A stretch of 64,000 bases of DNA, from positions 9,965 to 73,964 of the forward strand of contig CALOCV010000048.1 in the NCBI GenBank assembly GCA_942491955.1. Reading direction: 5' to 3'. Within the stretch, counting starts at the first letter, position 1. Every line of letters begins with the position of its first letter. This DNA comes from CALOCV01 sp942491955. GTDB taxonomy: Bacteria; Chlamydiota; Chlamydiia; Chlamydiales; CALOCV01. The notes under the pieces are model-generated. The model had not been told where the DNA came from. It saw only the letters and a program-made list of their open reading frames with translations, and searched no databases. A program made the position numbers and the translations under genes. Shown in pieces: positions 8,673 through 16,704 of this stretch.

Positions 8673-10094
8673 ATGGAAAAAGGAACTCAAGATACTGAGC
8701 ATAGGACCTTTACCGTTGTTACTCTCTCGCGCAAAGGGAAAGGAGTAGCGCATGATCAAGGGAAGGAGGTGGAGATTCCTTATGTCCTTCCCGGAGAAGA
8801 AGTTGAAGCTGTTCTTTTAAAGAAAAAAGAAAAAGGTAAGCAGCAAGCTTCACTCTCTCTCTTGCAAAAAACCTCCCCTTTTCGCGTCTCTCCTCGATGC
8901 AAACACTTTGGTCTATGCGGCGGGTGCCAATGGCAACACTTGGCATATGCCGAGCAATTGGAATGGAAAGAAAAAGAAATTGCGCGTTGTTTTGCCCGTC
9001 TATCTCATGTTCCTCCTCCTCTTCACGCCATTCTTCCATCTCCATCTCCATGGCATTATAGGAATAAGATGGAATATACCTTCTCTATGGATAAGCGAGG
9101 GAATCGGTACTTAGGGTTGATGATGCGATCCGGTCGAGGAAAAGTTTTCTCCCTTGAAGAGTGCCATCTCGCTCCCGAATGGTTTGCCGATGTGACAGCA
9201 CGCGTACGAGAGTGGTGGGAAGAATCAACTCTAGAGGCGTTCCATCCCATCAAAAGAACGGGGGCTTTGCGATACCTAACGCTTCGTGAAGGGAGGCGTA
9301 CAGGAACAAGAATGGCTGTTATCACGACTTCTGGCGATCCTCAAGAGGCGTGGAAACCGTGGCAAAAGACCCGGTTGATTGATGCTTTGCAGCCTGTTTG
9401 TCATTCTATTGTCTTGCGCATTGAGCAGAGCAAAAAGGGGATGCCAACGCAGTACTATGAGATGATTCTTTCAGGGGAGGATAGTATCGAAGAAATTCTT
9501 CATATACAAGAGGATCCTCATGTACCTCCGATTTCCCTTCGCTATCGCATTGCACCTACGGCCTTTTTTCAGCCTAATACTCTTCAGGCAGAGGTGCTTT
9601 ACTCGCAAGCATTGCAAATGATTCCATCAGCGACTCTCGATGCCGTCTATGATCTTTATTGTGGCACCGGAACCCTAGCTCTTTGCTTGGCACAGAAGGC
9701 AGGATGCGTTATCGGCATAGACCTCTCTCATGAAGCGATCGTCGATGCCAGAGAGAATGCCAAGCGCAATCAACGAGAGCGCATCACCTTCTATCAAGGT
9801 GATGTTGGCAAGTTACTCGCAGAAAAAAAAGAAGAGTGGCCGGCACCAACTCTTGTTGTTGTCGATCCACCAAGAGCCGGCTTAGGGGCGAAAGCGATCC
9901 AAGAAATTGGCCTTCTTAATCCTCCAGCGCTTTTATACATCTCCTGCAATCCTGTTACTCAGGCAGACGATCTTCTCGCTTTTGAGCAACTTGGCTACCG
10001 AATGACAGCTCGACAAGCGGTGGATTCATTTCCTCATACAGTACATATTGAAAACATTGTTTTTATGGAAAAAAGGAGCCATTACGACTCGTGA
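8673..10094 (+). CDS. rlmD: 23S rRNA (uracil-5-)-methyltransferase RlmD/RumA family
   Basis: 473 residues. A TRAM-like N-terminus is followed by the iron-sulfur ligands CKHFGLCGGCQWQH (C-x5-C-x2-C, fourth Cys in EECHLA), the SAM motif VYDLYCGTGTLALCLA and the catalytic ISCNPVTQ. It methylates uridine C5 in 23S rRNA. The start is taken at MEKGTQDTEHRTF (8673), because upstream codons overlap the hctA terminator. Its stop overlaps the GTG start of tgt, so the two genes are coupled. Confidence 0.92.
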   Translation: MEKGTQDTEHRTFTVVTLSRKGKGVAHDQGKEVEIPYVLPGEEVEAVLLKKKEKGKQQASLSLLQKTSPFRVSPRCKHFGLCGGCQWQHLAYAEQLEWKEKEIARCFARLSHVPPPLHAILPSPSPWHYRNKMEYTFSMDKRGNRYLGLMMRSGRGKVFSLEECHLAPEWFADVTARVREWWEESTLEAFHPIKRTGALRYLTLREGRRTGTRMAVITTSGDPQEAWKPWQKTRLIDALQPVCHSIVLRIEQSKKGMPTQYYEMILSGEDSIEEILHIQEDPHVPPISLRYRIAPTAFFQPNTLQAEVLYSQALQMIPSATLDAVYDLYCGTGTLALCLAQKAGCVIGIDLSHEAIVDARENAKRNQRERITFYQGDVGKLLAEKKEEWPAPTLVVVDPPRAGLGAKAIQEIGLLNPPALLYISCNPVTQADDLLAFEQLGYRMTARQAVDSFPHTVHIENIVFMEKRSHYDS

Positions 10095-11191
10095 ATTTTA
10101 CTGTAACAAAAAAAGATTCCCATTCCCAAGCCCGTTTGGGTCGGCTTTCTACGGCGCACGGAGAGATTATCACACCCATGTTCATGCCTGTTGGGACGAG
10201 AGGGTCTGTCAAGGCCGTTACCCATCAGCAGCTCAAAGAAATAGGCACAGCTATTATTTTAGGCAATACCTATCATCTCTTCCTTCGTCCCGGTATGGAG
10301 GTGGTACGTGCTGCAGGCGGACTCCACTCCTTCATTGGGTGGGATCGCCCCATTCTTACTGATTCGGGTGGGTTCCAAGTTTTTTCCTTATCCGCATTAA
10401 ATAAAATCACCGATGAAGGAGTTCATTTTCAATCCCATATTGACGGAAGGAAGCTTTTTATCGGACCCAAAGAGAGCATGGAGATCCAAAAAATATTGGG
10501 ATCGGATATCGTGATGGCTTTTGATGAATGTTCTCCCTACCCTGCCACAAGGGAAGCCGTAGAAGCCGCTTGGAAGAAGACTTGGCATTGGGCAGAGATT
10601 TGCCGTGAATATCCTTTGCAAGGACATCAAAATTTATTTGGAATTATTCAAGGAGGGATGTTTGCCGACCTGAGAATCGAATCGGCAAAGAGATTGATCT
10701 CTTTGGATTTTCCAGGTTACGCCATTGGTGGTTTGTCAGTAGGAGAGCCACATGCTCTGATGTATGAGATGCTAGATGTTTTATCCCCCATTCTTCCATC
10801 CGAAAAACCTCGCTATTTGATGGGAGTGGGAACGCCAAGAAATATCATTGAAGCAGTAATGCGAGGGATTGATCTATTTGACTGCGTCCTTCCCACCAGA
10901 AATGCGCGCAATGGGACAGCCTTTACCTGGTCGGGAAAAATTTCCATTAAAGCAGGGCGGTATGCCAATGATTTTTCTCCACTCGATCCCGATCTCGATT
11001 CGTATGCCTCTGGATTTTCCAAAGCCTATATTCGTCATTTGATTCATGTGGGTGAAATCACAGGAATGACATTAATCACTCTACAGAACCTCGCTTTTTA
11101 TATTGATTTCATGCGCCAATTACGGCAAGCTATAGAGAAAGAACAACTTTCTACATTTTATCAACGCATTTGTCGCATTTATCCCTTATGA
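10091..11191 (+). CDS. tgt: tRNA-guanine transglycosylase, zinc site missing
   Basis: 366 residues, GTG start overlapping the rlmD stop. It exchanges guanine 34 of GUN-anticodon tRNAs for a 7-deazaguanine base. The catalytic aspartates are in ILTDSGGFQ (Asp91) and DLFDCVLPTRNARNG (Asp264), with GIIQGGM and GGLSVGE for substrate binding. The usual zinc ligands CxCxxC and a later His are replaced (residues 299-317 read DPDLDSYASGFSKAYIRHL, and the His position reads TLQN). Chlamydia trachomatis Tgt is reported to use queuine directly from the host, so altered specificity is plausible. The reading frame is intact. Confidence 0.93.
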   Translation: MNFTVTKKDSHSQARLGRLSTAHGEIITPMFMPVGTRGSVKAVTHQQLKEIGTAIILGNTYHLFLRPGMEVVRAAGGLHSFIGWDRPILTDSGGFQVFSLSALNKITDEGVHFQSHIDGRKLFIGPKESMEIQKILGSDIVMAFDECSPYPATREAVEAAWKKTWHWAEICREYPLQGHQNLFGIIQGGMFADLRIESAKRLISLDFPGYAIGGLSVGEPHALMYEMLDVLSPILPSEKPRYLMGVGTPRNIIEAVMRGIDLFDCVLPTRNARNGTAFTWSGKISIKAGRYANDFSPLDPDLDSYASGFSKAYIRHLIHVGEITGMTLITLQNLAFYIDFMRQLRQAIEKEQLSTFYQRICRIYPL

Positions 11192-11220
11192 CGTAAAACC
11201 CAGTCTTTATAAAGGTAATT

Positions 11221-11607
11221 ATGAAAAAATTTCTTCTCTTTTTTTCTTTTCTTCCGAGCATTGTATTGGCCCAAAATGGGGCCGGAGAAGCTCCTCCCGC
11301 ACCACCTTCAGACCACAGCATTTGGCAGACCGTTGTGATGTTTGCTATTGCCATTGTTTTTTTCTATTTTATCCTATGGCGCCCTGAACAAAAACGGCGT
11401 AAAGTGATGGAAACGCAACGTAGTTCTCTCAAAGAGGGAGATCGCGTTACGGCAATGGGTATTATTGGTACCGTTGTCAAAGTAGAAGAGGCTACAGTGA
11501 TTCTCCGCCTTTATGACGGAGCCAAGATGGAGGTTCTAAAGGGAGCGATCAATGATGTCGTTTCTGGAGGAAAAGAGGGTGGAAATGGAGGCAAACCGTC
11601 AAAATAA
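11221..11607 (+). CDS. yajC: Preprotein translocase subunit YajC
   Basis: 128 residues: a signal-like N-terminus (MKKFLLFFSFLPSIVLAQ), a short Pro/Ala linker, one membrane helix (TVVMFAIAIVFFYFILW), then the conserved cytoplasmic RPEQKRRKVMETQRSSLKEG and GDRVTAMGIIGTVVKVEE. It associates with SecDF/YidC at the Sec translocon. The extra N-terminal signal is longer than in Escherichia coli YajC. The next gene begins 23 bases before its end. Confidence 0.93.
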   Translation: MKKFLLFFSFLPSIVLAQNGAGEAPPAPPSDHSIWQTVVMFAIAIVFFYFILWRPEQKRRKVMETQRSSLKEGDRVTAMGIIGTVVKVEEATVILRLYDGAKMEVLKGAINDVVSGGKEGGNGGKPSK

Positions 11608-12244
11608 GTGGAGGGAGCTACGCGATAGGATGGTCGAAACACAGATTGTCGCACGGGGCATTAAAGATCGTGCAACGATCCAAAGCATGAAGAGTGTTCC
11701 TCGCCATCTTTTTGTTCCCTCATCACTTGCTGAAGAGGCCTATTCCGATTTTCCTCTTCCCATCGGTGAGGGGCAGACGATCAGTCAGCCTTATGTCGTC
11801 GCCATGATGACCGAATATGCCGAAGTCGATTCTTCCTCTACGGTTCTCGAAATAGGAACTGGATCTGGGTATGCAGCCGCAGTTCTTGCGGAAATCGTGG
11901 AACAAGTCTATACGATCGAGAGAATCGCTCTATTGACAGAAGCAGCTAGTGCACGTTTTTCTGAGCTTGGCTACAAGAACATTGAGGCCAAAACGGGAGA
12001 TGGAACCCTTGGATGGCCGGAGAAAGCTCCTTTTGATGCTGTTATCGTTACAGCAGGTGCACCTGTTGTTCCAGAGAAGATTGTCCGACAACTCGTTCCT
12101 GGAGGACGTCTTGTCATTCCTGTTGGCGACCAATGGTCGCAGCAACTTCTTCTCATACGAAAGAGTTTAGAGGATGAGTCGTTTCAAGAAGAAATCAAGC
12201 AATACGTGCGGTTTGTTCCTCTCATTGGAGAAGAAGGGTGGTAA
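11585..12244 (+). CDS. pcm: Protein-L-isoaspartate O-methyltransferase
   Basis: 219 residues starting at MEANRQNKW, with AGAGGGTGG just upstream. It repairs spontaneously damaged isoaspartyl residues using S-adenosylmethionine. Family motifs: PRHLFVP, GQTISQPYVVAMM, VLEIGTGSGYAAAVLA (SAM site) and APFDAVIVTAGAP, ending in RFVPLIGEEGW. It overlaps yajC by 23 bases. Such repair fits the long-lived elementary body stage, although that link is an inference. Confidence 0.93.
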   Translation: MEANRQNKWRELRDRMVETQIVARGIKDRATIQSMKSVPRHLFVPSSLAEEAYSDFPLPIGEGQTISQPYVVAMMTEYAEVDSSSTVLEIGTGSGYAAAVLAEIVEQVYTIERIALLTEAASARFSELGYKNIEAKTGDGTLGWPEKAPFDAVIVTAGAPVVPEKIVRQLVPGGRLVIPVGDQWSQQLLLIRKSLEDESFQEEIKQYVRFVPLIGEEGW

Positions 12245-12335
12245 TACTTTTTCTCTCTCGTCGCAATTTTTTGATTCGCCCAATTACTGCGGCAACATTC
12301 TCTTTGGAAAGAATTCCATTTGGAAGATCTTTTAA

Positions 12336-13192
12336 GAACCTGTTTAAAATCTTTTTAAAAGAAGAACTACAAATGCTAAGACTACCATAGTTAAGCTAGT
12401 ATTTAGCTTTCTTTCACAGTTTTTCCATAATTTTCTACACTTTTCAAGCCAGCTAAAAGAACGTTCCACAACCCATCTTTTGGGAATCACTTTAAAAGTA
12501 TGCAATTCATTTCTCTTGGCTATTTCTACTGGACAACCCAATATCTCTTGAATACCATCTGAAAATGGTTCTCCAGAGTATCCTCCATCAGCTAAAACGT
12601 TTTTTACTTCAGATAAAAAACTCTTCTTCAATGAACATGCTTCTAGCGCTCCTTTCCTATCTGTAATATTTGCTGTAGTTATATGAATTGCATGAGGTAA
12701 TCCTTGGGTGTCTACAGCGATGTGTCGTTTTATCCCTGAAATTTTTTTCCTGCATCATACCCTTTACTCTCAGCTGTATCGGTATTTTTAACGCTTTGCG
12801 CATCAATTATTATAAAACTGGTTTTCTCTTTCCGACCATTGTTTTGTCGGACCTCTCCAACCATTTTTTTAAAACTTTCTCAAGGATGCTTTCTGAATTA
12901 TCATCGCTTTCTTTCCATAACTGGAAATAGTAATAGCAAAGTTCCCATTTAGGATATTCTTTTGGCAACATACGCCACTGACAGCCACTTTTTAAAACAT
13001 ATAAAATTCCACAAAAAATATCAAAAAGGTCTACGGTTCTAGGGCGTGTTTTTTTTCGCACAGACTCAAGCAAAGGTTTGATTTTGTCAAATTGCTTTCG
13101 AGAAATATCGCTTGGATAAGAGTGAGCCATCATTGCCTCCAAAGTTTTGAAAGCAATTTTTATACAGGATTAGAAAGATTTTAAACAGGTTC
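12336..13192. mobile_element. IS5-family insertion sequence, apparently complete
   Basis: About 857 bp between inverted ends GAACCTGTTTAAAATCTTT (left) and its complement (right), flanked by TTAA at 12332-12335 and 13193-13196. This fits the 4-bp YTAR target duplication of IS5-type elements. It carries one transposase gene on the minus strand. Removing the element and one TTAA copy joins flanks that read as a short continuous minus-strand frame (MSTKCLKDLPNGILSKENVA...), so it may have interrupted a small gene. Confidence 0.85.
12344..13130 (-). CDS. IS5-family transposase, two frameshifts
   Basis: DDE transposase of about 262 residues. The N-terminal part SYPSDISRKQFDKIKPLLES...CQWRMLPKEYPKW is the helical DUF4096-like domain. 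The catalytic core contains FIIIDAQSVKNTD, IKRHIAVDTQGLPHAI, ADGGYSGEPF and a C-terminal RWVVERSFSWLEKCRKLWKN with the last acidic residue. The frame is lost at a TTTT run (12842-12845) and at a seven-T run (12742-12748). One extra base at each restores it. GGAGG precedes the ATG at 13130. The stop lies inside the terminal repeat. Confidence 0.88.
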
Positions 13193-13225
13193 TTAAGACA
13201 CTTGGTTGACATATCTCAGCAATAA

Positions 13226-13511
13226 AAACTACCACAGAGCCCACAGAGAGCACAGAGAGAGGGTTATATTTTCATTCGACGAATGCCTTCTACCAATCGT
13301 TTCACATTAAAATTGATCAGCAATCCTCGGGCACAAGTTCCATAGAGCTTTAAATAAGATAGTCGTTGTGCTTCGTGTATTAGAGCTATTCCATTCACAG
13401 ATTTAATTTCTATAATTACCTGATCCTCTACAACTTCTTCAGACATTTCTGGATGCACTAAACAATCTATATGTCCTCCCTCTGTGTTCTCTGTGGGCTC
13501 TGTGGTAGTTT
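13226..13511. repeat. CACAGAG-type inverted repeats flanking a GxxExxY remnant
   Basis: ACTACCACAGAGCCCACAGA (13229-13248) begins the left arm and its inverted partner (CCCTCTGTGTTCTCTGTGGG at 13478, continuing to 13511) forms the right arm, about 35 bases each. GxxExxY nuclease-like genes in many bacteria are flanked by this kind of CACAGAG repeat. A second, emptied pair lies at 52877-52988. Confidence 0.75.
13264..13478 (-). pseudogene. GxxExxY family protein, C-terminal fragment
   Basis: The translated fragment GHIDCLVHPEMSEEVVEDQV, then VIIEIKSVNGIALIHEAQR and LLINFNVKRLVEGIRR, matches the second half of the GxxExxY (PDDEXK-like) family, including the E-x-K of the nuclease fold. About 50 N-terminal residues, including the name-giving motif, are missing, with the CACAGAG repeat arm in their place. 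The stop codon abuts the other arm. Probably a decayed mobile cassette. Confidence 0.75.
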
Positions 13512-13520
13512 ATTTTCTAA

Positions 13521-13791
13521 AAACTCGTTCAAAACTGTTTTACGAATAAAACGACAAAAGCAAGGATGACCATATGTAAACTGGTTTTTCAAACATATGA
13601 AATGCCACAAATTACATCATATAAGTCGACCGCTCTAGGACGTGTTTTTTTTCTTGCAGATTCCAGAAGAGGTTTAATTTTGTTAAACTGTTCACGATCC
13701 ATATCGCTAGGATAGCAATGGGGCATAAAATACCTACAATTGTCTTGGAAAATAATTGTTTATACAGGATTAGAAAGATTTTAAACAGGTT
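13521..13791. mobile_element. Internally deleted IS5-type derivative (MITE-like)
   Basis: 271 bp flanked by CTAA on both sides (13517-13520 and 13792-13795, a YTAR duplication). The right end is the same AAAGATTTTAAACAGG terminus as the full IS, and the left end is a diverged copy. The minus strand holds only the first 45 or so transposase codons (CYPSDMDREQFNKIKPLLES) and the last 15 (VILAFVVLFVKQF, stop), with the middle deleted. It could be mobilised in trans by a related transposase. Confidence 0.75.
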
Positions 13792-15400
13792 CTAAGACTT
13801 GAACAATCGCTAGACTGATTGAGGTCATTGTATTGAAAATAAATGCTTGCTTATCCGCTAACTTGTTTTTGTCGTTGTCATTGCCTGCTATTTCTTCGAA
13901 TACCAGTTTTACAATAAGTGCTTCGGTAATGATTTTTAGTGAATAATTTTTGAGAAGACTTGCATTTTTGAAATTTTGAAAGAGGTCATTGAGGCGTTCA
14001 TTAGTTGTAGTGGAAATTTTTTTAATAATCGATCCTTGGGTCTTCTCTATGAGCTTTTTTATATCGTACTCACACTCCTGCATTACTTTGCCGAGTGTTT
14101 GTTCAGAAGAAATCTCTAAATTAAGATCTATTGGCATCTCGGAAAAAATCTCTTTAAATGCAAGCTCAGAGATCTGCGGATAGAGAGATACAAAGTGGGA
14201 AAATTGAAAATTTTCTCCTTTCTCATTATCTCCAGAGGAAGTTCGGGAGACTTCTAAGAATTTGTCAAATAGATAGAAAGGATGATATATCTCAAAAAGA
14301 CGAATTAAAATGCCACGCATTTCCTCTGCTTCTTGATAGATTTCAAGAGCTGTACAAATACTACGAGCGAAGTTCATTAAATTCATGCTTACTTGGGAAT
14401 AGTGCCACAGACCCATCATAAAATTTTTATCATTCAAACTTGGTGGGGCGTTTTGGTATTTGCTACGAAGTTTATCGATTCTTCTTTGTTCATCTGTGAC
14501 AAGCAGTGGTTTCGCTACAAAGAGCGTTTTTTCCCATTGCAATCCTCCTTCTTCCTTAAAGGCAGAACCAATGAGTTTTTTTGACTCGCCTTTCTGATCA
14601 TCTGAGCTATTTGGATTATCCCCTCTATAAGTCCATTTGCTAAATTTTTCTACACTAGGAACACGTATCCCGAAAAATGCCTCCGTATAGTAAACGGCCT
14701 GTGGAATATAACAAAAAACGATCTCTCGAACGAGGTTGTCTATTGCAACAGCAAGATCAGAGATTAGATTCGATTCTTCTGCCCAATACCCAAAGGAAAT
14801 AAGATCGACCTCTTCTCCTTTTTGCTGTCGCTTAACAATGGTTTGGTCTAACTTTGTTAAAATGCCTTTTCCATCTTTTTTGTCACAAAGGCGTTTGAAA
14901 TCGGGATCCATTGTGATGCAGTAAACAGGTCTTCCTTCATCATAAAATCGTTGGATATGCTTTTGCGTCACTGTGTGATTTTTGATTGTATTGCGGATGC
15001 TCCCAAATGGAATCTGATCGTATTCGCATGGTTCTGTTTGGGACGATGGTTTCCATGTAAAAGGGAGGATGGAACATTTTAGGGGTAAAGAAGCAGGTTT
15101 ATCCGAAGATTGAATAAACTCCTTCCATTCATCGGTTTCTGGCTCTTTGGTATTTACTCCAAGAACAACAACGATGCGGCGAGTAAGATTTTGCGTTTCT
15201 TTTGCACAACCTTCGGTTACAAGTTGATTAATAATTGTTTTACATTGATCCCATTCACTTTCCGAAGAGGTGAATTTTTTTGGCATTAAAATGACATAAC
15301 CAGGTTCTTTTGTAGCTGTCTTTTCGACGCTTGATGAAGAGATATCTAGTTCAAAAGGACTATATATAGTTTGTATTCTCTGTTTTGTTGCAACTTCCAT
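13781..15400 (-). CDS. Hypothetical protein, 539 residues, 3' end rewritten by an IS remnant
   Basis: I do not recognise a family. The N-terminal 260 residues alternate strands and helices (for example GYVILMPKKF, RRIVVVLGVNT and GRPVYCITMDPDFKRLCDKK with a DPD motif, then DLISFGYWAEE and FCYIPQAVYYTEAFFGI), which suggests an enzyme-like alpha/beta domain. The second half is mainly helical. No signal peptide or membrane helix is seen. The final codons (LEPV, stop) come from the terminal repeat of the IS derivative, so the native C-terminus is probably lost. The accessory setting suggests a lineage-specific, perhaps secreted, protein. Confidence 0.7.
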   Translation of the reverse strand: MEVATKQRIQTIYSPFELDISSSSVEKTATKEPGYVILMPKKFTSSESEWDQCKTIINQLVTEGCAKETQNLTRRIVVVLGVNTKEPETDEWKEFIQSSDKPASLPLKCSILPFTWKPSSQTEPCEYDQIPFGSIRNTIKNHTVTQKHIQRFYDEGRPVYCITMDPDFKRLCDKKDGKGILTKLDQTIVKRQQKGEEVDLISFGYWAEESNLISDLAVAIDNLVREIVFCYIPQAVYYTEAFFGIRVPSVEKFSKWTYRGDNPNSSDDQKGESKKLIGSAFKEEGGLQWEKTLFVAKPLLVTDEQRRIDKLRSKYQNAPPSLNDKNFMMGLWHYSQVSMNLMNFARSICTALEIYQEAEEMRGILIRLFEIYHPFYLFDKFLEVSRTSSGDNEKGENFQFSHFVSLYPQISELAFKEIFSEMPIDLNLEISSEQTLGKVMQECEYDIKKLIEKTQGSIIKKISTTTNERLNDLFQNFKNASLLKNYSLKIITEALIVKLVFEEIAGNDNDKNKLADKQAFIFNTMTSISLAIVQVLEPV

Positions 15401-15444
15401 GTTTTCTTTCCAGTAGGTTTGAATGACAACTCAGGCTCGAAGTA

Positions 15445-16428
15445 TCAACGCGTTGAGTTTTCCTCAACCGTGCACTCCCAGCATAAATCAGGACGGTTGA
15501 GAGCTATGATTGCTGCGTTGTGTATGTTTTTGATCTGCTCATAAGCATCAGGAGAAACCACGTCTAGCGTTCCTAAACGATTGTTGGTGTTTTCATTTTT
15601 AAACCAACGGGCGGCTAATAGGGCATCTTCGTGGACGCCATTGCGATAATAAAATTCGATTTCATCAGCATAGGCAAGAAAAGTATCTAAGATGCGTTGC
15701 GGAAGTAATTGTCCTTTTTCCATCGTATCATCTTCTGTCGCTTGGACAAAAATTTTGTCCCTCTCTTCGATCGATTTCCATCGCACATCATCAGGAGCAG
15801 AAATATGTAGGAGGCGGATTTTATATCCTTGCTTTTTTAGGAAATGAAACCATTGGCACGTGTGAGGACTTGTCGATGTCGTTCCAAAGTAAAAGGCATA
15901 CTGTTCTCGGATGAGATTTGCCAAAACCAAATGAGCAGCGGCATTGGAACCCGGCCTCCATTTATCATAGGCTTCTCTTCTCGCTTGAATCGATCCGTTA
16001 CTCGCTGCAATGTCTATTTGATACGTGCGTTTTTGATTTTTTAAACAAACGTCATCAGGACAGACATAAGCGTAATATTTCCCTTGCAATCGATTCTTTT
16101 GAAGATCTTGCTTGAGTTTGGTTGTTTTACCCGCTCCAGGAGCTCCAGCTGTGATAACGGCTAAGTCCTCTTGCATGGGATTGTCCGATAAAATATCTGC
16201 ATAAAGATCGCGAATATCGTCACATAACCGGTCGTATTCTTCTTGCGAATAGGGTTCTATATGATCAAATCCAATGCCTGATAAAAAATTTTCCAAAATG
16301 GGTTGGGGCAAAACGTATTCATACCCCTGAGAGGGGTCATAAATGCGATTGCGATCACACACATCATGCCCTATAAGAGATAGGTTTGGTAAAGTAATAC
16401 AAAAGACTAGTGATAAGAATGAAAGCAT
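15445..16428 (-). CDS. Secreted zeta-toxin-like P-loop kinase
   Basis: 327 residues from the ATG at 16428, which has AAGGAG 7 bases upstream. The N-terminus MLSFLSLVFCITLPNLSLIG is a signal peptide-like segment. The Walker A loop GAPGAGKT lies at 95-102. It is followed by YVCPDDVCLKNQKRTYQID and ARREAYDKWRPGSNAAAHLV, the layout of zeta toxin/AAA kinase domains, then LKKQGYKIRLLHISAPDDVR. Zeta toxins phosphorylate UDP-N-acetylglucosamine. No antitoxin partner is adjacent. Export plus a zeta fold suggests an effector or an inter-bacterial toxin rather than an addiction module (inference). Upstream lies a 162-bp repeat. Confidence 0.75.
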   Translation of the reverse strand: MLSFLSLVFCITLPNLSLIGHDVCDRNRIYDPSQGYEYVLPQPILENFLSGIGFDHIEPYSQEEYDRLCDDIRDLYADILSDNPMQEDLAVITAGAPGAGKTTKLKQDLQKNRLQGKYYAYVCPDDVCLKNQKRTYQIDIAASNGSIQARREAYDKWRPGSNAAAHLVLANLIREQYAFYFGTTSTSPHTCQWFHFLKKQGYKIRLLHISAPDDVRWKSIEERDKIFVQATEDDTMEKGQLLPQRILDTFLAYADEIEFYYRNGVHEDALLAARWFKNENTNNRLGTLDVVSPDAYEQIKNIHNAAIIALNRPDLCWECTVEENSTR

Positions 16429-16500
16429 GGGGAAACTCCTTGAATCGACCATGCTAACACAATGTATCGATGGAAATCTATAGCCCACATTCCGCACCTA

Positions 16501-16662
16501 ATACCAATTCCGGTAAGAAAGTGCACAAATTGATCTTCATCTTTCTTTGCGCAATCTGTTTTTCTATCTTGCAAACTCACAAGAGTTTGCTGCGATCTCC
16601 AAAACAAATTTCGCAAAAAAATCCTGAATCCACTTTATGCATTTTCTTACCGGAATTGGTAT
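16501..16662. repeat. 162-bp palindromic repeat R1, copy A
   Basis: Ends ATACCAATTCCGGTAAGAAA and the inverted CCGGAATTGGTAT. A central GCAAACTC/GAGTTTGC hairpin is present, and the whole unit is an imperfect palindrome. Near-identical copies lie at 20057, 25595 (inverted) and 35724. TA dinucleotides at both ends fit IS630/Tc1-like target use. Immediately after it comes a unit, ATACCAAAAAGGATAAAT, that also occurs at 32917. Confidence 0.85.
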
Positions 16663-16704
16663 AATACCAAAAAGGATAAATGAATATAAAAAGAGTGCGA
16701 ACGA

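Noticed and set aside
16470..16664. Recurring peptide NTNSGKKVHKLIFIFLCAIC in several copies
   Set aside because: It is a fortuitous reading through the 162-bp palindromic repeat, without its own start site, and differs only as the repeat differs.
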